NCBI GenBank assembly: GCA_937146725.1
Contig: CAKZRU010000187.1
Coordinates: 1-49,671, forward strand
Direction of reading: 5' to 3'
From: an uncultured Myxococcales bacterium
GTDB lineage: Bacteria; Myxococcota_A; Bradymonadia; UBA7976; VGTA01
DNA length: 49,671 nucleotides
In this document: one piece after another, positions 25,036 to 34,810 of the stretch
How the letters are laid out: each line of letters opens with the position of its first letter
How positions within the stretch are numbered: position 1 is the stretch's first letter
The notes under the pieces: model-generated
The model's database searches: none
What the model was told of the DNA's origin: nothing
Seen by the model: the letters and a program-made list of their open reading frames with translations, nothing else
Translations under genes and position numbers: made by a program

Positions 25036-27084
25036 CTAGTCTTCATCACTAAAGGGAGGAAGTAGCTGCATAGAGTGCTGAGTAGACGGAACTTTTTGAG
25101 GGACTTCTCTATTTGTAGAGGCCTTCTCTAAAGTTGTGCTGTTTGAAGATACATCAACTTCTTCGGGATTGATCATTGTTATCCTTGGATCAACTACATC
25201 AGTCATAACGACTTCTAAGGTGTTTGGTTTATCAATTGCCTCTTCATCAACCTTTACACTAGAAGCCTGAGAATCATCAGCAAAAATATTGTTTCGTCCC
25301 GCCTCTTTGACCGCATACAAGCGACGGTCAGCGACTTTAAAAACATCCTCTATCGTTTCACCTGCCTCAGGATAGCAGGCCACACCTGCACTAAAGGTTG
25401 ATTGGAAGCGCTCCCCATGTTCGCCATCAAAATAAAAACGTACAAACTCTTTGCGAGCACGTTCTAAGATCGCCTTAGCGCTTTCTGCGCTTTCATCACT
25501 AAAAGCGACCACAAACTCTTCGCCCCCCCAACGTCCACGTAGGTCTTCAACACGAAATGATGATGATAAAAGGCGTCCTAAAGCACTTAACACTCGATCG
25601 CCGGCTATGTGTCCGTAGGTATCATTAATAGATTTAAAGTGGTCAAGATCAATCAAGCATACGGCTACAGTAGAACCACGACGACGAGCAAGTGCCATTT
25701 GAGACATCAAGGCATCATTAAAGGCACGGCGTATTAATAAACCGGTTAAACCGTCACGATCGGCACGTTCTTGTACAGTGCGACTTCTTTCTAGACGTGC
25801 TTCAACACAAGCCTTAATCATGCCTTCTTCAGAAGAAGAGCTGACATAATCATCCGCTCCGGAGCGATAGGCGGCCATTTTAATCTCATCGCTGTAGTTT
25901 TCACCAACCAAAATAATGGGCAGAGTTTGCCATTCTGGCATGGCGCGTAAGGTACGGCAAAGCTCAAAGCCGCCAAGACCTTTCATTTCAGCATGAATAA
26001 CCAATACATCGGTTCTAATTTCAGCCAATAGCTCTAAAACTCTGAGCGGTGAGGTTAAGCAAGAGACTTGAAACTTGCCTCGCTTAAGTTCTTCGGTGAC
26101 TAAGTCAGCCATTAACGCATCATCATCATCGATCACTAAAATCTTAGAAACACCGTGGGTACCTAAGTTTTGGAGATGTCTTAAGGCCTGAGTAATCGCA
26201 TCAAAGCCCGAGGTCTCATTGAGATAAAGTGAAACACCAGCATGTACACCTTCTAAACGATCACTTACCTGTTGAGCGACTCCAATATAAGCAACAGGCA
26301 AGCTTTCTCCTACCTCTCGCCTAAGACTTCTCACCAATGATAAACCAGCCATATCACTTAAGTCGGAATGAACAAAGCAGGCTTCAAAACGGGCTCTACG
26401 CGTTTCACGCAAGGCATGTTGAGCGCTATCAACACAGACTAAATGCTGATGCATACTTTGGCAGGCACGTTGTATTTCATTGACCAAAGGATGATCTTCT
26501 GGACCCGCCCAAAGTACCAATTGGCCTTCTTCTTGTTCCTCTTTTTTTTCTAACGATACACTTGTGGGTGTCTGCTGTTTTTTTATTGTCAGTGCCAGTT
26601 TTTCCAAAGCTGGAATTAAGTTTGGTCGATGTGGGCGAGGATAAAGTAAGTAACCTGTTGATTCTACAACAGCATTTACCTGAGCAATTTGAGCAATTAA
26701 GGTATTCCAATCCTCTTTGTTTAAGCAGCAATGTTCAGGAAGCTGTTCTGCATTATGATTAGGCTTTTCGCCATAAAGCGCTACCAAGCAGTCACAAGCG
26801 CTTTTTAATGACTGTACAAAGGCCATGTAGCTGAGTTGATGATCCATAAAGCTAGAGTTTTCATCGTGGATCGCTAACTTAAACTTTCCGGCGACAATCA
26901 GATCAAAATGCTGATCTTTGATTCTCTGTTCAGCACTACTGACACTATTAACTTCATACACTCGTAGTCTTTTTTGGCTTTTAAGGCCTTGGACAATCAG
27001 AGCTCTTACGGCAATATCTTCATCAAATACTAAAACTCTAGGCGCTGGCTTTGATGAGTAGTTTGTTGAGTGATCTTTGTGCAT
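25036..27084 (-). CDS. Diguanylate cyclase with three degenerate receiver domains
   Basis: It should make cyclic di-GMP from two GTP. The 682-residue protein has three receiver-like regions (about 15-140, 187-305, 313-435) and a GGDEF domain (about 440-600). The active site GGEEF (520-524) is intact, with DLDHFKSINDTYGH, and an RxxD inhibitory site (Arg511-Asp514) lies five residues before it, as in PleD. All three receivers appear unable to accept phosphate: position 64-65 region is IVAGK, and His239 and His364 replace the usual aspartate in the second and third. The C-terminal 80 residues are acidic and disordered. AGG lies 6 bases before the ATG. Divergent from the glycosyltransferase gene. 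Confidence 0.93.
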   Translation of the reverse strand: MHKDHSTNYSSKPAPRVLVFDEDIAVRALIVQGLKSQKRLRVYEVNSVSSAEQRIKDQHFDLIVAGKFKLAIHDENSSFMDHQLSYMAFVQSLKSACDCLVALYGEKPNHNAEQLPEHCCLNKEDWNTLIAQIAQVNAVVESTGYLLYPRPHRPNLIPALEKLALTIKKQQTPTSVSLEKKEEQEEGQLVLWAGPEDHPLVNEIQRACQSMHQHLVCVDSAQHALRETRRARFEACFVHSDLSDMAGLSLVRSLRREVGESLPVAYIGVAQQVSDRLEGVHAGVSLYLNETSGFDAITQALRHLQNLGTHGVSKILVIDDDDALMADLVTEELKRGKFQVSCLTSPLRVLELLAEIRTDVLVIHAEMKGLGGFELCRTLRAMPEWQTLPIILVGENYSDEIKMAAYRSGADDYVSSSSEEGMIKACVEARLERSRTVQERADRDGLTGLLIRRAFNDALMSQMALARRRGSTVAVCLIDLDHFKSINDTYGHIAGDRVLSALGRLLSSSFRVEDLRGRWGGEEFVVAFSDESAESAKAILERARKEFVRFYFDGEHGERFQSTFSAGVACYPEAGETIEDVFKVADRRLYAVKEAGRNNIFADDSQASSVKVDEEAIDKPNTLEVVMTDVVDPRITMINPEEVDVSSNSTTLEKASTNREVPQKVPSTQHSMQLLPPFSDED

Positions 27085-27190
27085 TCGAACCTATTCTAAC
27101 TTGACATGAATCGCCAATCATAAGAGTAGCTATTCTAATGATATGTGAGAAGATAGCAAGGACACAGGCATTTAAACAATAGAATATAAT

Positions 27191-27198
27191 AAAGGTGA
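27191..27198 (+). promoter_or_regulatory. Ribosome site supporting a TTG start
   Basis: AAAGGTGA lies 7 bases before the TTG at 27206 and supports that unusual start of the glycosyltransferase. Confidence 0.7.
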
Positions 27199-27205
27199 CT
27201 CACTC

Positions 27206-28498
27206 TTGTCTAAAAATCGAGAAAAAAACCGCAAGCAAGTGATCATTGTCACACAAGTCTTTTATCCAGATACCCAGGCAACCAGCCAATTATTAAGTGC
27301 ACTTGCGACCGCTTTGGCCAGTGAACCCCCCGAAACTATTGAGCAAAAACTTGCTGTCAAAGTTTTGGCAAGTTATCCATCACAAGCAAGAGGTCAAGCA
27401 AGTTCAAGTCACCGCGAAGAACAGTGGGGACAGGTTCTGATTAAGAGGGGGGGCTTCAAAATAGACAGTAAGAAGTCACTTTTTCATAGAGCGCTTGCAT
27501 ATTTTAGTTATCTACTGTGGTTGTTTTTCATCCTATTGTTTAAAGTCCAAAAACATGAACAAGTCCTAGTCGTTACCAATCCTCCCTTTGCCCCATTAGT
27601 GGTCTATTTTGCTCATCGCTTACGCTCATTGACTCGATCAACTTTTTCTTATTTTGTGCTCTTACATGACATTTATCCGGATGGCCTATTAGCCTTGGGT
27701 AAAATCAAAACAGAATATTGGTGGGTTAGGCTTTGGAAAGGTATAAATCGTAAAGCCTTAGGATCTGCCCAAAAAGTGATTACCCTTGGGCGAGATATGT
27801 CGATGCACTGTCAGCGGGTCTATCAACTTGCTCCGAATGACTTACAGGTGATCACGAATTGGAGTCCAGTAGATTTTGATCAAGCCCCCAAGTATTCAGC
27901 TGAACAAAGCGACTTGTGGAAACTGCTTCCTTCTCAGGCTCAACACCCCCAAACTTTACTTGTTCAATACTCTGGCAACATGGGTCTTTGGCATAATATT
28001 GAGGGCATTGTAGAAACGGCTTCCTACCTTACTGAATCCCCGATTCATTTTCTAATGATCGGTGATGGACGACGAAAACAAAGTGCCCAAGATTATGCTC
28101 AAAGCTTGGGTCTTAACAATATGACTTGGCTTCCCTTTCAAGACCTTGATAAATTAACAGACAGCTTACAATGTACTCATCTAAGCTTAGTTTCTCAAAG
28201 ACCGGAAGTGTTAGGCATTATGGTACCAAGTAAATATTATGGGATCTTGGCCTCCGGTCGAGCGGTCATTGCTCAAGCTCCGGCACTCTCTGAAATCGCA
28301 CTGAGCATCGAGGAACATCAATGTGGGATTGTTTTAAGTGACCCGAATCCACAGAAATTAGCTGAGCAACTACGCGAACTCTGTGCCGATCGGGAACGGG
28401 TTGATCAAATGGGAGTACAAGCCTATCATGCTTATCAGAAGTCATATTCATTTTCACAGGCGGTCGGTCTTTTTAGAGCGCTATTTCACAAAACTTAA
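27206..28498 (+). CDS. Glycosyltransferase family 4 (WcaI-like)
   Basis: It should transfer an activated sugar onto a lipid-linked glycan at the cytoplasmic face. The 430-residue protein has a GT-B layout: an N-terminal VTQVFYPDTQATSQ segment as in WcaI/WbuB-type enzymes, a membrane-associating hydrophobic stretch (about 95-118), VQYSGNMG at the domain boundary, IGDGRRK, and PSKYYGILASGRAVIA in the donor-binding domain with a downstream ECCG-like EEHQCGIVL. The start is TTG with a good ribosome site. The next gene begins 9 bases after the stop, so the pair is an operon for exopolysaccharide or O-antigen initiation. Confidence 0.88.
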   Translation: MSKNREKNRKQVIIVTQVFYPDTQATSQLLSALATALASEPPETIEQKLAVKVLASYPSQARGQASSSHREEQWGQVLIKRGGFKIDSKKSLFHRALAYFSYLLWLFFILLFKVQKHEQVLVVTNPPFAPLVVYFAHRLRSLTRSTFSYFVLLHDIYPDGLLALGKIKTEYWWVRLWKGINRKALGSAQKVITLGRDMSMHCQRVYQLAPNDLQVITNWSPVDFDQAPKYSAEQSDLWKLLPSQAQHPQTLLVQYSGNMGLWHNIEGIVETASYLTESPIHFLMIGDGRRKQSAQDYAQSLGLNNMTWLPFQDLDKLTDSLQCTHLSLVSQRPEVLGIMVPSKYYGILASGRAVIAQAPALSEIALSIEEHQCGIVLSDPNPQKLAEQLRELCADRERVDQMGVQAYHAYQKSYSFSQAVGLFRALFHKT

Positions 28499-28507
28499 TC
28501 ATGGGTC

Positions 28508-29983
28508 ATGACAATGTTTAATCCTCCCCAAAGAAGTTTTTGGCACTTTAGTCGACTAATCTTTTTTTTGATTGATGTTGCAGTGTTTTTTACCTGCGTG
28601 ATCATGGCCTTTCGCTTGTCACCAAGTAATCCATATGAATGGTCGATGACAGATTCAAGCTCTCCTTTATATCTACAAGCGATCTTTTTACCGCTATGCC
28701 TAGCACTTGGTTTGCAGCTGAGTAATATACAAAAACTGCAAGCCAAGTTTAAGCGCACAGAAACCATGGTGCGTATCATGTGGGGGAGCGGCTTAGGTGC
28801 TTTAGCTTTTATTATATTTCATGCCCTTATCCACTTTCAGCTCGTTGGCCGATATATCATCTTGATTACATGGTCTTTAGGGATTTTATCAGCCTTTGTG
28901 ACTCGTATGCTCCTCTGGAGAATGGCTCAAATGAAACCAAGAGCGATTCTTTTTTGGGGTTCTGAAGCTTCCGCTAGATCTTGTACAGAAGCCTTATTTC
29001 AAGCCAATCTCCCCATTTATTTAGTCGCCCGATATGAAGCAAATGACCTGTACCCTAGTCAGGGCTTAAGCGCCTTATTTGATGAAAAGCTCCCCTCAAA
29101 ACTTTCGATTAACTTTCAAACCTTAGAAACACCACTTCCAGAGGCCATTTTATTTGCTGAGGCTCATCAAGTTCCAATTAGTAATCTTCCTAAACACTGC
29201 TATCGTCTACAAGTTGAAAGTATTATTATTGCTGATCAACATCAGTTGTCAGATATAGATAAACGAGAGCTTACCCAATTGGCCTCTCGTGGCATTAGAG
29301 TGAACACTTTAAATTATTTTTATGAGCAAGAGTTTGAAAGAGTTCATGTTCCAAGTATGAATGAGTCATGGCTTTGGAATCATGAAGGCGCGTCAACCTC
29401 ACCCTACTATAAAGGTTTAAAAAGATTGATCGATATTGTACTGAGCTTGATGGCTTTGCTCATCCTCAGTCCGATCTTTCCGATCATTGCTTTTTTGATT
29501 TGGAAACAAGACAAAGGACCCGTTTTTTATAGCCAAAAGCGCATTGGCTTATATGGTCAAAGTTTTAAGATTTATAAGTTCAGAACCATGCGAGTGAACG
29601 CCGAAGCTGAGGGAGCTCAATGGGCTCAAAAAAATGACAGCCGAGCAACAAACTTGGGAAAGTGGCTGAGAAAGAGCCGCTTAGATGAAACACCACAGTT
29701 TTTTAATATTTTAATGGGTAATATGTCCTTTGTTGGGCCCCGCCCAGAGCGAGAAGAACTCGCTCAAAAGATAGAACAGGAGCTACCTCACTTTAGGTTT
29801 AGAAACTTGACCAAGCCAGGTCTTTCCGGTTGGGCTCAGGTCAATTATGGATATGGTGCAACGATAGATGATGCCCGTATTAAGCTATCTTATGATCTAT
29901 TTTACTTAAAGCATGCTTCATTGGCTCTTGATTTGCTGATTGTTCTTAGAACCTTTGGAGCTATGATGCGTGGAGCACGTTAA
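28508..29983 (+). CDS. Polyprenyl-phosphate sugar-1-phosphate transferase (WcaJ-like)
   Basis: It starts a polysaccharide by moving a sugar phosphate from a nucleotide sugar to the lipid carrier undecaprenyl phosphate. The 491-residue protein has four N-terminal transmembrane helices (within about 15-135), a nucleotide-fold middle region, a fifth membrane segment (about 300-330), and a bacterial sugar transferase domain: KRLIDIVLSL, FYSQKRIGLYG, FKIYKFRTMR, SRLDETPQFFNIL with the catalytic Asp-Glu pair, MSFVGPRPER, and KPGLSGWAQVNYGYG. Sugar specificity cannot be read. It lies 9 bases behind the GT4 gene and is convergent with the carboxylase operon. Confidence 0.94.
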   Translation: MTMFNPPQRSFWHFSRLIFFLIDVAVFFTCVIMAFRLSPSNPYEWSMTDSSSPLYLQAIFLPLCLALGLQLSNIQKLQAKFKRTETMVRIMWGSGLGALAFIIFHALIHFQLVGRYIILITWSLGILSAFVTRMLLWRMAQMKPRAILFWGSEASARSCTEALFQANLPIYLVARYEANDLYPSQGLSALFDEKLPSKLSINFQTLETPLPEAILFAEAHQVPISNLPKHCYRLQVESIIIADQHQLSDIDKRELTQLASRGIRVNTLNYFYEQEFERVHVPSMNESWLWNHEGASTSPYYKGLKRLIDIVLSLMALLILSPIFPIIAFLIWKQDKGPVFYSQKRIGLYGQSFKIYKFRTMRVNAEAEGAQWAQKNDSRATNLGKWLRKSRLDETPQFFNILMGNMSFVGPRPEREELAQKIEQELPHFRFRNLTKPGLSGWAQVNYGYGATIDDARIKLSYDLFYLKHASLALDLLIVLRTFGAMMRGAR

Positions 29984-30009
29984 TTCAAGTAAAAGTGACC
30001 CACAGAGTT

Positions 30010-32868
30010 TTAATTAAGAACAGTTTTTAATACAGCGAGAGAGTCTTGGACTCGCGCTGTTTTGAGCTCATCAAGGTCAACGATTTCAGGTTCATAGTCT
30101 GGTTTCACCTTAAATAAAGGCTGACCCTTTTTGATGATCACGCCTTCACCATCAACTAAGGCTTCTGTAATGGTACCTGAGAAAGGAGCATACACCTTGT
30201 TAAACATCTTCATCACTTCGATAATATACAGAGCTTGGCCTTCTTCAAAGTGATCTCCAACCTCGATCAATTTTGGCTGATCTGGTGCTTCTCTTGGATA
30301 GAACATTCCACCACTGACAGCCACAAGCTCACCCGCTCTGGCCACAGGTGGTGGCGCAAGTTTTTGTGTATAATAAGCCTGTTGTTCAGCATCTATAAAC
30401 TGTTGCGGAACGGTAATTTGACCTTCAGGAGTCATTTCCATCAGAGAAAAAGCAGAGTTTATTCCCAATTGCTCTAAAACGAGAAGTAGTTCTAAGCCAA
30501 GTTGATGACCACAATGGCTATTGCGACAGGCTTGCCATAAATTAGAATCAAACCCTTCTGGAACTATTTCATGACTCAACATTTCACAAAGAGCTGTCCA
30601 AGTCAGTTCTTGCTGTGATGCCAACTTTTGAGCTAATTGCTCATAAAACTGCAGTCCTTGAGTCAATAACTCATGATCATGTGACCAAATTTGCTGTAAG
30701 GCCGGTCGGTCTTCTCGGTATTCTAGGTTCAAGAAGTGATAAAGTGCAGCCAAAGCCTCTAAAGGATTCTTTTTCCAAACTAGATGACCTTGTTGATCGC
30801 GTTCAATATATGACCTTTGAATACTGAGCCAACCTGCAAATAAATGAGGCGAATTAAGCAAAATCTTGATTGGCCTTAAAATCAAGGTTGAGCGTGCATC
30901 AAACAGCGGCTGCGCCAATTGAGCATTGCTTCCTTCACTCGTTAAACGCTTCATTTCTTGCTTTTGTAGTTGAGTCCAAATTAGGCCTATATCGATTTTG
31001 GCACTTTCTTCGGCCAAAGCCCCCACGGCCGCTAAATATTGAGCGACAAACTTAGTATTAGCACGTCCATAGACGTCGCGAGTCATAAACCAATGAATTA
31101 AGCCATAGTGGAAGTGAAGGTTTGTGCAAAGTAAGTCACCTTCAAGTTTGGTAAGTCTAAAAACTTCTGCTAATTGCGCATAACTATCGGTACGTCCTTG
31201 GCCCACAGTTAAAAGCAAGGCAATATTTGAATCATATGCACCGGCTAAATGATAGCGCATAAATGCACCGGTATCAGGATTGTGCGAAGAAATCCCTTGG
31301 TCATCTCTGATTTCGCCCTTAATGGGTGCCGACCAGTCCAAAATCACTCCACCTGCATGTGGCTTTAAAGCATCATTTGTCGCATTCATACGCGCTTCTA
31401 CCGAAGCCAAGTGACGTAGATGTCGGCTTGGTTTGGGTAGAGCCTTTTTATGACGAGCAATCAGCACCATCAGTTCAACCAGTGAATCTACCTCAAAATA
31501 ATCATCAGCATTTTCTGGATTAGTAAAGCGAAGCTTATAACAAAGCTCGGTCACTCGGTGCTCAACTTGAATACGAGTATTCATCTCCATAAAGTAATGC
31601 TCATCACCCGAAACAATACATTCAAAAGTGGAAACAGAGTCTAAGCCTACCGCTTGGCCAAAGCGACTTGCTTCTGCTTCCATCTTTCTGAGCGTATTAA
31701 GGGCAGTACTTAGACCTAGATAACGAGGATGATCAGGTGAAAGTAAGCTAAGTTGCTCCACCAATTCTTCATCAATCACCGAAACCTCAAGAAGTTTCTG
31801 CTCATGCATTTGTAGGGAGCAATCTCGTCCGCCCATGGTAATGCACCATTCTCCATTACCCACAACCTGAATCTCTTGGTGAGAAGTTTCCTCCACATTG
31901 AGTTCTGCAACAACATTTTTATTGTCACCTACACCAAGACATTTCACCTCAGCTAATACCTCGCGAACAAGTCCACTTAAGGGACTTAAAGCGGCCTCGA
32001 TTTGCTCGCTTAAAGAACTATATTCAGTATAACTTTGTGGTGCTTTTAAGATTCTTTGTCCCTTACCGCCACCACCGGAAATTGCTTTGAGTCGCACTCG
32101 AGCATGTGGGCGCTCTGTGAACATGGTGCGAATACCATCATTCAATGCAGCAATGACTTCTTCCAAGGTATAAATATCGATGCCTTTTTCATAGGCACTT
32201 TCCAAAACAAGACCCACGACTTCTGCTGGAGTCATTGTGGTCGTTTGAGTCCAATCCACAAGAAGTTCGTGTTGTTCTGCTAAAGCTCGTAAAGCCTCTA
32301 TTGTGCCTGCTTTTTTAAGCACTGCTTGAGTGGTGGCATCATCAACACCTGGAGTCACAGACACAGAAACGTGTGTTGCTGTTCTTTTGGCCTCATCTTT
32401 TAGTCCAGCCGCTGATTGAACATGAGACCCCGGTCCCATAAAGCATAAACCTGCATCTTCCATGGCTGACACCATGTCAGCATCCTCTGACATAAAGCCA
32501 TAGCCTGCATAAATACTATTGTAGCCATATTGATGAGCAATGGAGATCATTTCAGCGATGCGAGCTTGTCGTTCTTCTTTGGTTGCTCCGCTATAATCTT
32601 GAACTCGATGCACTCGAGTTGGGTCGGTTAATGAGCGTAACTCTGGAGCTAAGGCTTGAGAATAGGTCACCGAATCTTTTTCTGAGAGTAAAATCCCAAA
32701 CCGATCAATCCCCATTTCATTGAAAACATCCATGGCTTCTTTGCGAATAGGACCACGACAAATCACCAAGGGTTTTAAATCTTGGCAATCAAATTGACGA
32801 ACCCAGGCTGAAGAACTTTGTCCTAAACGTCGATCATGACTTACTAAAGGATTTGGAGAAGTACTCAT
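30010..32868 (-). CDS. Acyl-CoA carboxylase, biotin carboxylase-BCCP fusion with an insertion
   Basis: It carboxylates its own biotin using ATP and bicarbonate, for transfer to an acyl-CoA by the partner encoded upstream. The 952-residue protein has the biotin carboxylase N-domain, the ATP-grasp glycine loop GGGGKG (265-270), and FMEMNTRIQVEHRVTEL with the catalytic Arg. A biotinyl domain at the C-terminus carries the acceptor Lys887 in EVMKM. Between Lys157 (KDEAKR) and Lys261 there are 104 residues against 43 in E. coli AccC, an insertion of about 60 residues. It follows the carboxyltransferase gene by 82 bases. Acetyl- or propionyl-CoA is the likely substrate, but specificity is not resolved. 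Confidence 0.92.
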   Translation of the reverse strand: MSTSPNPLVSHDRRLGQSSSAWVRQFDCQDLKPLVICRGPIRKEAMDVFNEMGIDRFGILLSEKDSVTYSQALAPELRSLTDPTRVHRVQDYSGATKEERQARIAEMISIAHQYGYNSIYAGYGFMSEDADMVSAMEDAGLCFMGPGSHVQSAAGLKDEAKRTATHVSVSVTPGVDDATTQAVLKKAGTIEALRALAEQHELLVDWTQTTTMTPAEVVGLVLESAYEKGIDIYTLEEVIAALNDGIRTMFTERPHARVRLKAISGGGGKGQRILKAPQSYTEYSSLSEQIEAALSPLSGLVREVLAEVKCLGVGDNKNVVAELNVEETSHQEIQVVGNGEWCITMGGRDCSLQMHEQKLLEVSVIDEELVEQLSLLSPDHPRYLGLSTALNTLRKMEAEASRFGQAVGLDSVSTFECIVSGDEHYFMEMNTRIQVEHRVTELCYKLRFTNPENADDYFEVDSLVELMVLIARHKKALPKPSRHLRHLASVEARMNATNDALKPHAGGVILDWSAPIKGEIRDDQGISSHNPDTGAFMRYHLAGAYDSNIALLLTVGQGRTDSYAQLAEVFRLTKLEGDLLCTNLHFHYGLIHWFMTRDVYGRANTKFVAQYLAAVGALAEESAKIDIGLIWTQLQKQEMKRLTSEGSNAQLAQPLFDARSTLILRPIKILLNSPHLFAGWLSIQRSYIERDQQGHLVWKKNPLEALAALYHFLNLEYREDRPALQQIWSHDHELLTQGLQFYEQLAQKLASQQELTWTALCEMLSHEIVPEGFDSNLWQACRNSHCGHQLGLELLLVLEQLGINSAFSLMEMTPEGQITVPQQFIDAEQQAYYTQKLAPPPVARAGELVAVSGGMFYPREAPDQPKLIEVGDHFEEGQALYIIEVMKMFNKVYAPFSGTITEALVDGEGVIIKKGQPLFKVKPDYEPEIVDLDELKTARVQDSLAVLKTVLN

Positions 32869-32950
32869 AAGATTTATTAACCGCTCTCTAGCAATAAGTG
32901 GAATGGTAAGACCTAAATACCCAATGGGCTAGCCGATTTAAAAGCAATAA

Positions 32951-34651
32951 TTAATGGAATTCTCTCTGAGGTCCGGCAAGCGGCTCGGCTTGATAATGCC
33001 TTAAGTGGAAAGCCAAGCTATCAGCGAGTACAGTTCGAACTTCATGAGGCATCACAATCTGTGAAATCGATCCCAAACTTAAAGCTTCATCCGGATTCAT
33101 TAACTCTCGCTCATATCGCAAAGCAAGTTCTGCTTCTTGAGCAAGTCGCCAAGCTTCTACCTGTGCCTCTGCCTCTCTTTGCGCTTGCTCAGAGGGTAAG
33201 CCCTGTTGTTGAAGTTCTTGGCTTAATTGCTGAGTCTTAGACTTGACTGATGAGCGGATGGATTTGAGCTCTTTTTTATACACAAACTCAACACCCGCTG
33301 GCCCCATCACTGCAACCCGTGTGGTGGGGAGGGCAATCACTAAATCAGCACCGGTTGGATAATTATTGAAGGAGGCATAGGCACCTCCAAAAGCATTGCG
33401 TAAAATCAATAAAAAGCGAGGCGTTCTTAAGTCAATAATTGAATCAAGCATTGCTCGTCCCGCTTGTACAATCCCTCGTTCTTCTTGATCTCGGCCGGGT
33501 AAAAATCCGGTTGTATCTTCAATGAATAAAACCGGAATATTGTACAGATTACAAAAACGAATGAAGCGTGCATTTTTATAGGCTGCATCAATATCAATTT
33601 GTCCTGAAGCCACTGCCGAATTATTGGCTACAAAGCCAATGACTTGTCCACCAAGTCGACCAAAAGCAGTAATCGTGTTTCGAGCTCGAGTCGCCTGTAC
33701 TTCAAGCATATCGCCATGATCACAGATCTGTTGAATAATAATGCTCACATCGACCGGAGTGTTAAAACCAGTTGGTGACTCAAAGGCACGTTTAAGAAGA
33801 ATATTAATCCCCTCGGTTTCTCTTTGACTTGGGTCTGAGCTCTGTCTTGCCTTGGGGGCTTCTCCACTCCAATTAGGTAGATAGCGAAGGATTTCTTTGA
33901 CTTTGAAAAGGGCGGCAACTTCATCCTCAACCACAAAGTCAGTCACACCACTTTGGGAGTGTACTAAAGGCCCACCTAATTCATCTGGAGTCACATCTTC
34001 ACCAAGCACTGACTTAACCACACCGGCTCCGGTCAAACCAAAGAAAGTTTCCTTGGGCTGAATGATAAAGCTTCCTTGGCGAGGTAGGTATGAGCCTCCA
34101 CCTGCATTAAAACCAAACATACACATAATAGATGGGACAACCCCACTGATTTTGCGTAATGCTGTAAAGGCTTCAGCATAGCCTTCCAAGCCACCAACAC
34201 CGGCTGGTACAAAGGCACCCGCCGAGTCATTTAAGCCTACTAAGGGGATCCTTCGATGACCGGCAAGCTCAATTAAACGCGCTAATTTTTTACCATTGGT
34301 CGCATCCATAGAGCCGGCTCTTACCGTAAAGTCATGTCCATATACAGCAACATCACGACCTTCAACCTTAATGATTGCTGTCACTAAAGAGGCGCCATCA
34401 AGGTTGGGTCCCCAATTTTGGAATAACACCATTGGTGCTTCATCAGCCAAGAGCTGAATGCGTTCCCAAACCGTCATCCGACCTTTGGAATGCTGTCGAC
34501 GTGCTCCACGTTCTCCGCCAGCCACCAAAGGTTTTTTTCTTAGTTCTTTTCCATGCTCAAGAGCCTGTTCATAAAGACTAGGAGAGGTTTGTTGTTCAGC
34601 ATTCTCACTTGAAGAAGCAAAGGGATTCTGTAAGCTCGGGGTGATACTCAT
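32951..34651 (-). CDS. Acyl-CoA carboxylase, carboxyltransferase subunit
   Basis: It transfers the carboxyl group from biotin to an acyl-CoA. The 566-residue protein has two crotonase-fold halves typical of PCCB/AccD5-type subunits, with an acyl-CoA site in LNDSAGAFVPAGVGGLEGYA and FNAGGGSYLPRQGSF, and a biotin-side site in FIEDTTGFLPGRDQEERGIV and LRNAFGGAYASF. A Gln/Glu-rich coiled insertion lies near 475-515. GGAG is 6-7 bases before the ATG at 34651. It is the first gene of the carboxylase operon. Confidence 0.94.
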   Translation of the reverse strand: MSITPSLQNPFASSSENAEQQTSPSLYEQALEHGKELRKKPLVAGGERGARRQHSKGRMTVWERIQLLADEAPMVLFQNWGPNLDGASLVTAIIKVEGRDVAVYGHDFTVRAGSMDATNGKKLARLIELAGHRRIPLVGLNDSAGAFVPAGVGGLEGYAEAFTALRKISGVVPSIMCMFGFNAGGGSYLPRQGSFIIQPKETFFGLTGAGVVKSVLGEDVTPDELGGPLVHSQSGVTDFVVEDEVAALFKVKEILRYLPNWSGEAPKARQSSDPSQRETEGINILLKRAFESPTGFNTPVDVSIIIQQICDHGDMLEVQATRARNTITAFGRLGGQVIGFVANNSAVASGQIDIDAAYKNARFIRFCNLYNIPVLFIEDTTGFLPGRDQEERGIVQAGRAMLDSIIDLRTPRFLLILRNAFGGAYASFNNYPTGADLVIALPTTRVAVMGPAGVEFVYKKELKSIRSSVKSKTQQLSQELQQQGLPSEQAQREAEAQVEAWRLAQEAELALRYERELMNPDEALSLGSISQIVMPHEVRTVLADSLAFHLRHYQAEPLAGPQREFH

Positions 34652-34726
34652 CTATACTCCATGCACGCGCAGAAACTTATCTTTTAACCATGAGATAACA
34701 TACATTAGCGACCAAGGCTATACTTC

Positions 34727-34740
34727 CGCTCTTAAGAGCG
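34727..34740. promoter_or_regulatory. Perfect 14-bp palindrome before the carboxylase operon
   Basis: CGCTCTTAAGAGCG is a perfect inverted repeat in the 159-base gap between the giant gene's stop and the carboxyltransferase start. It may be an operator or a weak hairpin (5-base stem, TTAA loop) ending the giant transcript; no T-run follows on either strand. Confidence 0.4.
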
Positions 34741-34810
34741 AATAATACATGATCTAAAGTATATTATTTAGATATATAAATATAGCGTAGATCTAAGTTA
34801 AACCAGCTAC

